This document shows positions 25,456-34,530 of a stretch of DNA of 64,000 bases, in pieces. Numbering within the stretch: the first letter of the stretch is position 1; each line of letters begins with the position of its first letter. A model generated the notes under the pieces. The model had not been told where the DNA came from and did not search any database. It saw nothing but the letters and a program-made list of their open reading frames with translations. A program made the translations under genes and the position numbers. This stretch comes from Hyphomicrobiaceae bacterium. Lineage in GTDB: Bacteria > Pseudomonadota > Alphaproteobacteria > Rhizobiales > Hyphomicrobiaceae. The stretch is from the NCBI GenBank assembly GCA_020638035.1, contig JACKJI010000003.1, positions 1-64,000 of the forward strand, given 5' to 3'.

Positions 25456-26355
25456 CTATGCTGCGGCCTGGCCGTCGCCGAAGAAGCGTTCGAGTTCTGT
25501 TGCCACATCGGCTGGTCTTTCCTCGGGCAAGAAGTGACCGCAGTCAAGGGCGCGTCCGGAAACGTCGTCGGCATAGCGGCGCCAGACATCGAGCATGTCG
25601 TAGGTACGACCGACGAGGCCATGTGCGCCCCACAGGACCAGGAGCGGGCAGGCGACCTTGCGCCCTGAGGCGCGGTCGGCGCGGTCGTGCACGAGGTCGA
25701 TGGTAGCGGCCGCTCGATAGTCCTCGCAGGATGCGTGGATGGCGTCAGCCTTAGAGAAGCAGCGCACGTATTCGGCGATCGCTCTCGGGTCAAAACGAGC
25801 CCCAGGTGCAGACCAGCGTTTGAGTTTCTCACGCAGATACCATTCCGGGTCGGTGCCGATCATCTTCTCGGGAAGGCCGTTGGGTTGGATCAGGAAGAAC
25901 CAATGGTAGTAGGCGGTCGCGAAGCTCTGGTCCGTCGCCTCGAACATGTGCAGCGTGGGTGCAATATCGAGAACCGCCGCACGCGTGACAGCGGCCGGGT
26001 GGTCGAGGGCGAGGCGATGGCTAACACGGGCGCCGCGGTCGTGGCCGGCGACGGCGAATTGCGGGTAGCCGAGTGACGCCATGAGGCCCGCCATGTCGGC
26101 GGCCATGGCGCGCTTGGAATAGGCGGCGTGGTCCGGTGCGGTCCCGTGCGGCTTGTCGCTGTCGCCATAGCCCCGCAGATCTGCGCACACGACATGAAAA
26201 GCACGGGCGAGGCGCGGTGCCACGGCATGCCACATGACATGGGTCTGCGGATAGCCGTGCAGGAGAAGCAGCGGCGGGCCATTGCCGGCATGGACGCAGT
26301 TTACCGTGACCTCACCGCCAGAGTACGAGTGCGCTTCAAAGCCGTCGAATTTCAT
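25456..26355 (-). CDS. Alpha/beta hydrolase, haloacetate dehalogenase/epoxide hydrolase type
   Basis: The 299-residue protein has the oxyanion-hole HGYPQTHVMW (residues 33-42), ADLRGYGDSDKP, the nucleophile elbow GHDRGA with Asp106, and a late CGHFLPEE that supplies the catalytic His. An Asp nucleophile followed by Arg, plus HGYPQT, is the pattern of fluoroacetate dehalogenases and soluble epoxide hydrolases, which form a covalent ester intermediate. The actual substrate cannot be told. The ATG at 26355 starts directly at the family's N-terminus; an open extension upstream is not conserved-looking. The gene sits between ctpA and rppH. Confidence 0.88.
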   Translation of the reverse strand: MKFDGFEAHSYSGGEVTVNCVHAGNGPPLLLLHGYPQTHVMWHAVAPRLARAFHVVCADLRGYGDSDKPHGTAPDHAAYSKRAMAADMAGLMASLGYPQFAVAGHDRGARVSHRLALDHPAAVTRAAVLDIAPTLHMFEATDQSFATAYYHWFFLIQPNGLPEKMIGTDPEWYLREKLKRWSAPGARFDPRAIAEYVRCFSKADAIHASCEDYRAAATIDLVHDRADRASGRKVACPLLVLWGAHGLVGRTYDMLDVWRRYADDVSGRALDCGHFLPEERPADVATELERFFGDGQAAA

Positions 26356-26520
26356 CCGTCCAGTCCGTGCCGTGCCGCGAGAGCATGTTCCGACGAATTG
26401 GTCACCCGTTCGTCGCAGAGGATACGTCGCCCCAAAAAAGCGGGAGCAACGGTCCGAGCCCATCAGACCGCGACGCACTCTTGCCGACGATAGAGCATTA
26501 CTACGGGGCGCAAAACGAAT

Positions 26521-26549
26521 TGCGCGCGCCCGATGATCGAGCGCGCGCA
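26521..26549 (-). terminator. Putative terminator of the envC-ctpA unit
   Basis: TGCGCGCGC (26521-26529) and GCGCGCGCA (26541-26549) form a perfect 9-bp stem downstream of the ctpA stop at 26591. On the minus strand it is followed by ATTCGTTTTGC, a weak T-tail. Confidence 0.45.
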
Positions 26550-26590
26550 TTCAATCCGGCATCTTGACGTGGAGCGCCACGGCTCCTGCG

Positions 26591-27949
26591 TCAGTTGGCC
26601 TTCTGCGGCTGAGCTTCGGACGGCGGCGTGGCAGGCTGCGCGGTCGCCGGACCGGTGACCTTGCCGCGCAGGAAGTTCAGCGCGTACTGGAGCTGGGTGT
26701 CCTTTTCCGGCTCCTTTGGCACATAAGCCGACGAACCTGAAGCTTCCTCGTCCTCGTCCTTGTCGTTCTTCAGGTGGCCGCGCAGACTCGCCTCGCCGCG
26801 CACCTTGGTCTTGGACGCCTTCGCCTTCATGTCCTCGGGCAGCTCCTGCTCGACGAGGATGTCAGGCGAGATGCCCTTGGCCTGGATCGAACGGTTGGAC
26901 GGCGTGTAGTAGCGCGCGGTGGTCAGGCGGATGGCGCCATTGGCGCCGAGCGGAATGATCGTCTGCACCGAGCCCTTGCCGAACGAGCGCGTGCCGATGA
27001 CGGTGGCGCGCTTGTGGTCCTGCAGCGCGCCAGCCACGATCTCCGAGGCCGAAGCGGAGCCGCCGTTGATGAGAACGATCACCTTCTTGCCAGCGGTGAT
27101 GTCGCCCGGGCGTGCCTGGTTGCGCTGGGTCTCTTCGTTATTGCGGCCACGCGTGAAGACGATGGCGCCGCGCTCCAGGAAATCATCGGAGACGGCAATC
27201 GCCTGATCGAGCAGGCCGCCGGGGTTGTTGCGCAGATCGATGATGAAGCCCTTGAGCTCGTCGCCGATCTCCTTCTCCAGCGTCTGCACGGCGCGCACGA
27301 GGTTGGAGTGGGTCTGCTCGTTGAAGGTCGACACCTTGATATAGGCGACATCGCCTTCGCGGCGTGCCTTCACTGCATTGATGCGGATGATGTCACGCAC
27401 GATCTTGATCTCTAGCGGATCGTCGATGCCCTTGCGGATGATGGTGAGCGTGATCGGCGTATTGACGGCGCCGCGCATCTGCTCGACCGCCTGCTCGAGC
27501 GTCAGCCCATTGACGGGCTTGTCGTCGAGGTGCGTGATAAGGTCGTTGGCCTGCACACCGGCGCGGGCGGCTGGAGTGTCGTCGATTGGAGCGACCACCT
27601 TGACGACGCCACTCTCCATGGTGACCTCGATGCCGAGCCCGCCGAACTCGCCGCGGGTCTGCACCTGCATGTCCTGGAAGTGCTTGCGGTTGAGATAGGC
27701 GGAATGCGGGTCGAGCGCAGTCAGCATTCCGTTGATGGCGCTTTCGATCAACTTCTCGTCGTCAGGCTCCTCAACGTAGTCGGAGCGAACCCGCTCCAGA
27801 ACGTCGCCGAACAGGTCGAGGTGCTGATAAAGGCCCTCCGACTTCGTCGTCGCCGAATGCGTCTGGGACACGTTGAGGACCGTCGCCGCGCCGGCGAAAC
27901 CGGTCATCAGCAAAAATGTCCAGAATGCGAAGTCGGTCTTGCGCATCAT
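26591..27949 (-). CDS. ctpA: Carboxy-terminal processing protease (S41)
   Basis: CtpA-type proteases cleave C-terminal tails of periplasmic proteins, including cell-wall hydrolases. The 452-residue protein has an N-terminal signal or anchor (residues 6-25), a PDZ domain (about 100-175, GGLGIEVTMESG), and the S41 catalytic domain with DLRNNPGGLLDQA (238-250). The nucleophile is Ser300 in the GGSASASEI motif and the general base is Lys325 in RSFGKGSVQ, a serine-lysine dyad. The C-terminus beyond 385 is a charged low-complexity tail. Its ATG overlaps the envC stop by four bases, so the two are translationally coupled. Confidence 0.96.
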   Translation of the reverse strand: MMRKTDFAFWTFLLMTGFAGAATVLNVSQTHSATTKSEGLYQHLDLFGDVLERVRSDYVEEPDDEKLIESAINGMLTALDPHSAYLNRKHFQDMQVQTRGEFGGLGIEVTMESGVVKVVAPIDDTPAARAGVQANDLITHLDDKPVNGLTLEQAVEQMRGAVNTPITLTIIRKGIDDPLEIKIVRDIIRINAVKARREGDVAYIKVSTFNEQTHSNLVRAVQTLEKEIGDELKGFIIDLRNNPGGLLDQAIAVSDDFLERGAIVFTRGRNNEETQRNQARPGDITAGKKVIVLINGGSASASEIVAGALQDHKRATVIGTRSFGKGSVQTIIPLGANGAIRLTTARYYTPSNRSIQAKGISPDILVEQELPEDMKAKASKTKVRGEASLRGHLKNDKDEDEEASGSSAYVPKEPEKDTQLQYALNFLRGKVTGPATAQPATPPSEAQPQKAN

Positions 27950-29499
27950 CCTTGAACCTTCTCAGGACCGCTGACCCACCATGGGTTCGGGTCGATGGGG
28001 GTGCCTTCCTTGCGGAATTCTACGTAGAGAACTGGGGCGTTATTGTCGCTTTTCAACTCGCGCGTCGACGCAGTACCGCTCATGGTACCGACGGGCTCGG
28101 CTGCGAGCACGAATTGTCCCGGTTCCACATCGATCCGTGACAAGCCGGCGAGCAAAATATGATACCCGCCGCCGGCGTTGATGATCAAGAGTTGGCCATA
28201 GCTGCGGAATTCCCCTGCATACACAACCCATCCATCACACGGAGAAGTGATCTGGGCGCCGGTACGGGTTTCCAGCACGATTCCTTTGGAATTGCCGCCG
28301 TATTGCGTTTTCTCGCCGAATTTCAGGACCGTGCGGCCCGCGGCCGGCAGTGGCAAGCGGCCACGCGTCTTGTGGAAGGGGATCGCCGGCTTCATGCGGG
28401 CGGCGGTCGCGGCGCCAGGGCCTGCGTGGCTGGGCCGCAGTTCGACGATCTCACCGGGCTTGGGCACGTTGAGGGCCACCTCGGTGGGCTTGGCGCCCCC
28501 TTGGGCCGTGGCGGCGGGGGCCGCGTCGGGGACGACGACGATTGGCCCGCTTGGGGCGGTCGTTGCGGCAGGAGGCGGCTGCGGAGCGGCCGGGGCGGCG
28601 GCAATCTCCTTCTGGTATTTTCCGAGTTCTGTGTTCTGTGTAACTGCGGAATCAAGGCGTGCGATCAGCTCGTTGAGGTCGGTCACCGAACGCGAGATCT
28701 CCGCGCTGGCACGGCGCACGTCGGCGAGTTCCGAACGACGCTGATCGAGCGATTTCTTGCGTTCCTCCATGAGGCCGGCGAGCTTCGTCTGAGCCTCTGT
28801 CAATCGGTCGGTCTCAGCCTTCAGGCGCTGGCTCTCCGAGCGGATCTCGTCCAACACGCGGACGAGTTCCTTGAGCCGCCCTGAGAGCTGCAACGCTTGT
28901 CCCCTGAGTTCGGGGAAGGCGGCCGACAACAGCATCGCCGAGCGCACCATCTCCAGCGCATCCGAGCGCCGTGTGACCAGAACCGGTGGTGGATTTCGGC
29001 CCATGCGCTGGAGCGCGCCGAGCAGCTTTGCAATCTGGCCATGGCGCTGGTTGAGGGAGCCGCGAACGATCTTTTCCTGCGCCTCAAGCTCGCCCAGCCT
29101 GCCCTCGATCGAAGACATCCTGGATTCGCTCTTCTGGATCAGGGCCGCGGTTTCGACCAGGCGCTCCTTTAACCGTTCGCGCTCCAGGTCGATGTCGGCG
29201 ACATCCTTGGCGAGCGTCTGCTCGCGGTCCCGCGCCGACTTCAGCTCGCTCTCCTGCTGTTCTAGGCGACGGCGCGTCTCGGCCGGATCGGCAGACTGCG
29301 CCATGGCGGCCAGCACCATGGGCGAGGCGGAGCCAGCCCAACGAGGCGACAGGGCGGCGTCGAGCAGGGGAGGACCAAGCCCGGCCAGCACGAGCGCGCC
29401 CACGGAGCACATGATCACGCCCCCGCCACCGTGTGGGTGGCGGCAGACCTCGGGCCTAGGGCGCGGGGCAAAGCTCTGTGTTGCCGTTGAGCGGCTCAA
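27946..29499 (-). CDS. EnvC-like murein hydrolase activator
   Basis: The 517-residue protein has an N-terminal export segment and a long coiled coil (about residues 70-300, rich in E, R, L and Q). A Pro/Ala linker and a C-terminal LytM/M23 domain follow. The LytM domain is degenerate: where active enzymes have HxH it has LYVEFRKEGTPIDP, as in E. coli EnvC, so it should activate amidases rather than cut peptidoglycan itself. INAGGGYHILLAGL is the other family mark. Downstream overlap with ctpA is a conserved arrangement. A second in-frame ATG at residue 30 (MCSVGALVLAG) directly before the hydrophobic core may be the real start. Confidence 0.9.
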   Translation of the reverse strand: MSRSTATQSFAPRPRPEVCRHPHGGGGVIMCSVGALVLAGLGPPLLDAALSPRWAGSASPMVLAAMAQSADPAETRRRLEQQESELKSARDREQTLAKDVADIDLERERLKERLVETAALIQKSESRMSSIEGRLGELEAQEKIVRGSLNQRHGQIAKLLGALQRMGRNPPPVLVTRRSDALEMVRSAMLLSAAFPELRGQALQLSGRLKELVRVLDEIRSESQRLKAETDRLTEAQTKLAGLMEERKKSLDQRRSELADVRRASAEISRSVTDLNELIARLDSAVTQNTELGKYQKEIAAAPAAPQPPPAATTAPSGPIVVVPDAAPAATAQGGAKPTEVALNVPKPGEIVELRPSHAGPGAATAARMKPAIPFHKTRGRLPLPAAGRTVLKFGEKTQYGGNSKGIVLETRTGAQITSPCDGWVVYAGEFRSYGQLLIINAGGGYHILLAGLSRIDVEPGQFVLAAEPVGTMSGTASTRELKSDNNAPVLYVEFRKEGTPIDPNPWWVSGPEKVQG

Positions 29500-29753
29500 A
29501 TCGTGCCTCTAATTCGGGGGCGGCGGAAGTCTCGCTTTTGCGGGGTGCCCGGCGCACCTCAGTTGATTCGCAAAATTAAGGCAATTGCGGGCCGGGGTGA
29601 ACGGGTCAGTGTGAGCCTGTTGCCTCATCCGGCTGGCAGGGCCCTGGCGTCGCTGCACGCTTTGGCCTCCCGCTATTCGTTTGCCGACGGGTCACGGCGG
29701 GGCTATTCAGGGCGTGAAAGCGCACAACTCGTGTCTGGAGCGAGCATATAGTC

Positions 29754-29942
29754 ATGCAGACGGCCCTCTATCACCTGACGACGATTGCGGTCTTTTCCGT
29801 TCTGATCGTACTTCTCCTCGGATTGTGGGGGCTGATGCGCAACAAGAGCGCCAATCTCAGCCAGAAGCTGATGCGCTGGCGCGTCGGGCTGCAGTTCCTC
29901 GCCATTGTGATCATCATCGGTTACTTGCTGATGAAGGCTTAG
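29754..29942 (+). CDS. HIG1 domain (twin transmembrane) protein
   Basis: The 62-residue protein has two membrane helices (about residues 8-27 and 45-60) joined by the loop MRNKSANLSQKLMRWRVGLQ, the pattern of HIG1-domain proteins. In alphaproteobacteria and mitochondria such proteins associate with respiratory complexes, especially cytochrome oxidase. It is followed after 65 bases by the adenosyltransferase gene; this pair is common in Hyphomicrobiales. No catalytic residues are expected. Confidence 0.88.
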   Translation: MQTALYHLTTIAVFSVLIVLLLGLWGLMRNKSANLSQKLMRWRVGLQFLAIVIIIGYLLMKA

Positions 29943-30007
29943 GGTCCGGACCCTAGGCCGCGTAAAGGCAGCGGCAGCGTCGGCACGGCGAGGACCGAAA
30001 CGAGACC

Positions 30008-30589
30008 ATGGTCAAGCTCAACAAGATCTATACCCGGACCGGAGACAAGGGTTCGACGGGGCTCGGCACAGGCGAGCGCGTTGCGAAATACGCATTACGG
30101 ATCGCCGCCTACGGCACGGTCGACGAGACCAACTCGGTGGTCGGTGTGGTGCGTCTGCACCTTGACGCGGCGGAGGGTGCCGTTGACGCGATGCTGCTGC
30201 GGATTCAGAACGATCTGTTCGATCTCGGCGCTGATCTGTGCGTTCCCGATACGGGTAAGGACCTGGGCTATGAGCCGCTGCGGATCACCGAGCAGCAGGT
30301 CAAGCGCCTTGAAGACGAGATCGACCTTCTCAACGCCGAGCTGCAGCCGCTCAAATCGTTCGTGCTGCCGGGAGGAACGGCGGCGGCGGCGCATCTGCAT
30401 GTGGCGCGCACGGTCTCGCGGCGCGCGGAGCGGCTTATGGTCGAATTGGCGGCGCAGGATGGCGAGCCGGTCAGTGCCGCAGCACTACAATACATCAACC
30501 GGTTGTCCGACTTCCTGTTCGTCGCCGGTCGCTATGTGAACGACAAGGGGGCGGCGGACGTGCTGTGGGTGCCGGGACAGAACCGATGA
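30008..30589 (+). CDS. Cob(I)yrinic acid a,c-diamide adenosyltransferase (PduO type)
   Basis: This 193-residue enzyme transfers the adenosyl group of ATP to cob(I)alamin, forming the coenzyme B12 upper ligand. The ATP-binding N-terminus KIYTRTGDKGSTGLGTGERV lies at residues 6-25. YGTVDETNSVVG, the FDLGADLCVP stretch and the C-terminal LNRLSDFLFVAGRY-type sequence (here INRLSDFLFVAGRYVN) follow. It is a five-helix bundle and works as a trimer. B12 biosynthesis genes are not adjacent. No cobalamin riboswitch was seen upstream. Confidence 0.95.
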   Translation: MVKLNKIYTRTGDKGSTGLGTGERVAKYALRIAAYGTVDETNSVVGVVRLHLDAAEGAVDAMLLRIQNDLFDLGADLCVPDTGKDLGYEPLRITEQQVKRLEDEIDLLNAELQPLKSFVLPGGTAAAAHLHVARTVSRRAERLMVELAAQDGEPVSAAALQYINRLSDFLFVAGRYVNDKGAADVLWVPGQNR

Positions 30590-30722
30590 ACGTCGGAACT
30601 CCTCCGCCTGTAGACGCCGTTATCAACTGTAGCTATCTTACATCTGAGCGTTGTTTAGCATTCACGGACTTGGCGTAGGGCGCGGCGCGCCCGTTCGCAT
30701 TTTTGCCAGTGCATGACCAGCG

Positions 30723-31463
30723 ATGCACTTCTGCATGAACAATCCCTATGTGCGTGGAGATGAACTTGTCCGGCGCGAGCATGCGTTTTCTGCGGGTGTG
30801 TCCATGAGGGACGATGCGGGCGGGCCATCGGTACGCACTGGCTGGATCGTATTCGTTGAGCGTCTGATCTTTTTGCTGGTCATCGGCGATTTATGCTGGC
30901 TGGCGTGGCTTTGGACGGAGCAGCATTCATTTTCGCCGGTTTTGTTTTTCGAGCACGGCATGCTGGAAAACCTGCAGCTTGCCATTCTTGCCGTGTGTGT
31001 GATCACGCTGATTTTCATGGTGCGACTGAGCCATGGCGTGACCCGAACCATCTCGGTGTCATTCCTGATCGCCATGGTCACCGGCATGGTGCGCGAGCTC
31101 GAGGTCAAAAGGATACCAGGGCCTCGGTGGTGGGAATGGCTGACGCGCGAGTTCTCGTTGCAGGAGATTCTGCTGATCGCGGGAGCACTGGTTCTGATGG
31201 CATACGTATGGGTGCGGCGCGAAGACGTTCCTTTGATGGTGCGCCGGTCGCTGCATCCCTACGCGGTGCCGCTACAGCTTGGAGCGCTGCTGGTTTTCAT
31301 TGGCGCGTACGTGACGGATAAGTTTTTCCACCCCGACAAATTCCCACATGCTGTTGAAGAACTGATCGAAACGTCAGGCTACCTATTGATCCTGGCAGGT
31401 ATCCTGAGGACCCTCGATATGGCGTTGTTTGAACGCAGACCTGAAGCGCTGGCTGCGGAGTAA
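30723..31463 (+). CDS. Hypothetical multi-pass membrane protein
   Basis: The 246-residue protein has six or so predicted membrane segments (for example FVERLIFLLVIGDLCWLAWL, LQLAILAVCVITLIFMV, ILLIAGALVLMAYVWV, PLQLGALLVFIGAYV and TSGYLLILAGIL). Between them lie conserved-looking polar groups: EHGMLENLQ, RELEVKRIPGP and HAVEELIETSG. Regular Glu and His at membrane borders suggest metal or proton handling, but I do not recognise the family. The start is uncertain; ATG codons at 30735 and 30804 are alternatives. The gene stands 133 bases after the adenosyltransferase. Confidence 0.7.
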   Translation: MHFCMNNPYVRGDELVRREHAFSAGVSMRDDAGGPSVRTGWIVFVERLIFLLVIGDLCWLAWLWTEQHSFSPVLFFEHGMLENLQLAILAVCVITLIFMVRLSHGVTRTISVSFLIAMVTGMVRELEVKRIPGPRWWEWLTREFSLQEILLIAGALVLMAYVWVRREDVPLMVRRSLHPYAVPLQLGALLVFIGAYVTDKFFHPDKFPHAVEELIETSGYLLILAGILRTLDMALFERRPEALAAE

Positions 31464-31693
31464 TAGCGCACGCCTGTCGCGACAGCGTTCGTGTCCAGCA
31501 ATTCGACCGTCGGATTGTTGGAATGTCTGCGCCTCACCAGCATGGGACGTCGCAGCGGGACCGCGTTTTGAAAGCCGGCGCTCTTTCGGGCAGGCGTTGT
31601 CGCAGGCTGCCGGACGTGCAAATCTCCCGCGGCGTGCAGCTTCCTCAGCGTGGCACGTTCCCTATCACCTGCCATGCATGGAAGGCTCTGCCC

Positions 31694-32383
31694 GTGTTCG
31701 TGCCGCTACAGGACGATAATCCGCTCAAGTTCATTCAGCACCAATACGTCACGTTCGCCTTGATCGCGTTAAACGTGGTGGCGTTCCTGCTGACGGCGAC
31801 GGGCGGTCAGGAGGCGGTCGTTGCGAGCTTCGCGCTCATTCCAGGGGAGCTATTCGGGCTGGTGGTGCCGGCGCCGATACAGTCGGTCGCGCTGCCGGAA
31901 AACCTGACGCTGCTGAGCTACATGTTCTTCCATGGCGACGTGCTGCATCTGGCTGGCAACATGATTTTCCTCTGGGTTTTCGGCGACAACGTCGAGGACG
32001 CCATGGGGCATGGGCGATTCCTGATCTTCTACCTGCTCTGCGGCATTTTTGCCGGCTTGGTTCACGCCTGGACGGCGCCACAGTCGGGTGTGCCCCTGAT
32101 CGGCGCCAGCGGTGCTGTGGCCGGCGTGATCGCCGCCTACCTGATGCTGCACCCGAGGGTTCGGGTGTGGGTGCTGGCCTTCAAGTTCCTGCCTTTGCAG
32201 GTGAGCGCCGCAATCGTGCTAGGTGTTTGGATTGTAACGCAAATTATCATGGTTCTGATGCCGGAGACGGGGCCGGTCGCTTGGTGGGCTCATATCGGCG
32301 GCCTGATTGCTGGGGCGGTTCTCGTCGGGGTGTTCAAGCGGCCGGGCGTGCCGCTCTTCGACCGCGGCTTGAGCGCGGGATGA
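31694..32383 (+). CDS. Rhomboid family intramembrane serine protease
   Basis: The 229-residue protein has six membrane helices and the rhomboid catalytic dyad: Ser139 in GASGAVAG and His200 in WWAHIGGL. The HGDVLHLAGN motif (residues 80-89) supplies the conserved helix 2 residues. Rhomboids cut membrane proteins within the bilayer; the bacterial substrates are mostly unknown. The GTG at 31694 is the likely start (VFVPLQDDNPLKFI), with GGAAGG about nine bases upstream. The open frame extends to 31523 but the extra part is not hydrophobic or conserved-looking. Confidence 0.92.
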   Translation: MFVPLQDDNPLKFIQHQYVTFALIALNVVAFLLTATGGQEAVVASFALIPGELFGLVVPAPIQSVALPENLTLLSYMFFHGDVLHLAGNMIFLWVFGDNVEDAMGHGRFLIFYLLCGIFAGLVHAWTAPQSGVPLIGASGAVAGVIAAYLMLHPRVRVWVLAFKFLPLQVSAAIVLGVWIVTQIIMVLMPETGPVAWWAHIGGLIAGAVLVGVFKRPGVPLFDRGLSAG

Positions 32384-32732
32384 ACCTGTGCCCGCAAAGG
32401 CATTGCCCGGACGGAAAATGCATTTTCCCTCACCCGTATGGTGTGCCCACCGTCGGTTGCATTGACTTCCCACAAACCCGCACCTAGGCTGCTGTTTCGC
32501 AACTGCGAAGAACTCTCTCGCGCTTGGTTCATGCGGGCTTGGGACGCTGCACTGGGGTTGGTCGGCGGATCTTGTTTGCGATGCACAAGAGAGGCTCGTG
32601 ACGCCTTTTCCGTAGCCTCACGGAACTTGGCGGCGGCGCGGTTGTGGCCCGACTCGCCCCCGGAGCGCACGCTCGGAGAGGGTGTCGGGCGTTGCCAACA
32701 ACAAGACTCGAGGCTCGGGGACCGCTGCGGAG
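32384..32732. other. Intergenic region before etfB
   Basis: About 350 bases with no supportable gene or clear terminator. The etfB promoter is expected here, but no consensus sites stand out. Confidence 0.35.
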
Positions 32733-33488
32733 ATGAAGATACTTGTGCCGGTGAAGCGGGTGGTTGACTACAACGTCAAGATCCGCGTGAAGGCCGACGG
32801 CTCGGGAATCGAGCTTGCCAACGTGAAGATGTCCATGAACCCGTTCGACGAGATCGCCGTCGAGGAGGCTGTTCGGCTCAAGGAGAAGGGCGGCGCGACC
32901 GAAGTCGTTGCCGTGTCGGTTGGCCCCACCAAGGCGCAAGATACGTTGCGAACCGCTCTGGCCATCGGCGCAGACCGCGCAATCCTCGTCGAGACGCCGG
33001 AAGGTGCGACGGTAGAACCACTCGCCGTTGCCAAGATGCTGAAGGCGATCGCGGAGCAGGAGAAACCGGACGTCGTCATTCTCGGTAAGCAGGCGATCGA
33101 TGATGACTGTAACCAGACCGGACAGATGTTGGCTGCGCTGCTTGGTTGGCCGCAGGGAACCTTCGCCTCCAAGGTGAACTTCGCCGATGGCACCGTGTCT
33201 GTCACACGCGAGGTTGACGGTGGTCTTGAGACGGTAGCGCTGAAGCTTCCCGCTGTGATCACGACGGACTTGCGGCTCAACGAGCCACGTTATCCAACTC
33301 TGCCCAACATCATGAAGGCGAAGAAGAAGCCGCTCGACGTCAAGAAGCCCGAGGATCTCGGCGTCGATATCACGCCGCGGCTGCAGGTGCTTTCGACGGC
33401 CGAGCCCGCGAAGCGGCAGGCGGGTGTCAAGGTCGGCAGCGTTGCCGACCTCGTGGCCAAGCTCAGGACCGAAGCGGGGGTGCTATGA
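32733..33488 (+). CDS. etfB: Electron transfer flavoprotein beta subunit
   Basis: EtfB with EtfA accepts electrons from acyl-CoA and other dehydrogenases and passes them to ETF-quinone oxidoreductase. The 251-residue protein starts MKILVPVKRVVDYNVKIRVK and has MSMNPFDEIAVEEAVRLKE (residues 29-47) and GKQAIDDDCNQTGQMLA for AMP binding. The LKLPAVITTDLRLNEPRYPTL segment, with the ETF signature LPA..T.DLRLNEPRY, follows. The C-terminal half holds the recognition loop and arm. The ATG at 32733 matches the family start. The stop overlaps the etfA start. Confidence 0.96.
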   Translation: MKILVPVKRVVDYNVKIRVKADGSGIELANVKMSMNPFDEIAVEEAVRLKEKGGATEVVAVSVGPTKAQDTLRTALAIGADRAILVETPEGATVEPLAVAKMLKAIAEQEKPDVVILGKQAIDDDCNQTGQMLAALLGWPQGTFASKVNFADGTVSVTREVDGGLETVALKLPAVITTDLRLNEPRYPTLPNIMKAKKKPLDVKKPEDLGVDITPRLQVLSTAEPAKRQAGVKVGSVADLVAKLRTEAGVL

Positions 33489-34432
33489 TGGCTATTCTCA
33501 TTCTTGCCGAGCATGACAACGCGACGCTCAATCCCGCGACGGCAAAGGCAGTGACAGCGGCGCAGGCAATTGGCGGCGACATCCACGTGCTGGTGGCGGG
33601 AGCATCGCCTGCGGCGGTGGCCACGCAGGCAGCCAAGCTCGATGGTGTCGGCAAGGTGCTGCTGGCGGACGCGCCGCAACTGGGCAACGCGCTGGCCGAA
33701 GAGGTCTCGGCGCTGCTCGTCAAGCTGATGGCGGGCTACGACGTTCTGATGGCACCGTCGACGGCATCGGGAAAGAACATCCTGCCTCGCGTTGCTGCGC
33801 TGCTCGACGTGATGCAGATCTCCGACATCACGGCGGTGAAGAGCGCCGATACCTTCGAGCGTCCGATTTATGCCGGTAACGCGATCCAGACGGTGAAGTC
33901 GGCAGAAGCGAAAAAGGTGATCACCGTACGCACAGCGGCATTCGCGGCGGCCGGTGAGGGCGGCAGTGCTAGTGTTGAGACGGTCGACGCGCCGTCCGCT
34001 GCCGGGCTTTCGAGCTTCACGGGGTCCGAACTGACGAAATCGGACCGGCCTGACCTCGCCTCGGCTCGGATCATCATTTCCGGCGGGCGTGGCCTGCAGT
34101 CGGGTGAGAACTTCCACAAGCTGATCGAGCCCGTTGCCGACAAGCTCGGCGCTGCGATCGGTGCCTCGCGCGCCGCTGTCGACGCGGGCTTCGTGCCAAA
34201 TGACATGCAGGTTGGGCAGACCGGCAAGGTCGTCGCACCTGAACTCTACATCGCGGTCGGCATCTCGGGTGCGATCCAGCACTTGGCCGGCATGAAGGAC
34301 TCCAAGATCATCGTCGCGATCAATAAGGACGAGGAAGCGCCGATCTTCCAGGTTGCCGATTACGGCCTCGTGGCGGACCTGTTCCAGGTATTGCCCGAGT
34401 TCGCGGCCGAGCTGGAGAAGACCAAGAGCTGA
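33485..34432 (+). CDS. etfA: Electron transfer flavoprotein alpha subunit
   Basis: The 315-residue alpha subunit binds FAD. The N-terminal domain begins MMAILILAEHDNATLNPATAK. The C-terminal FAD domain has SGGRGLQSGENFHKL (residues 199-213), SRAAVDAGF, QVGQTGKVVAPELYIAVGIS and a final INKDEEAPIFQVADYG, all family signatures. The start ATG overlaps the etfB stop (ATGA), with a second ATG immediately after, so expression is coupled for a 1:1 heterodimer. hbd follows after 98 bases. Confidence 0.96.
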   Translation: MMAILILAEHDNATLNPATAKAVTAAQAIGGDIHVLVAGASPAAVATQAAKLDGVGKVLLADAPQLGNALAEEVSALLVKLMAGYDVLMAPSTASGKNILPRVAALLDVMQISDITAVKSADTFERPIYAGNAIQTVKSAEAKKVITVRTAAFAAAGEGGSASVETVDAPSAAGLSSFTGSELTKSDRPDLASARIIISGGRGLQSGENFHKLIEPVADKLGAAIGASRAAVDAGFVPNDMQVGQTGKVVAPELYIAVGISGAIQHLAGMKDSKIIVAINKDEEAPIFQVADYGLVADLFQVLPEFAAELEKTKS

Positions 34433-34530
34433 GCTGCCCGCACGGCCCAGCTCACAATGAAACAGGCCGGTCCGTCATGGGGGCGATGGGTTGGCGCACA
34501 AGCAAGGTTCGACACAGAAGGACCAACGAG

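Noticed and set aside
29503..29753. Possible small gene upstream of the HIG1 gene
   Set aside because: The frames are Arg/Gly-rich, lack start signals and match nothing; the stretch is the divergent promoter region of envC and the HIG1 gene.
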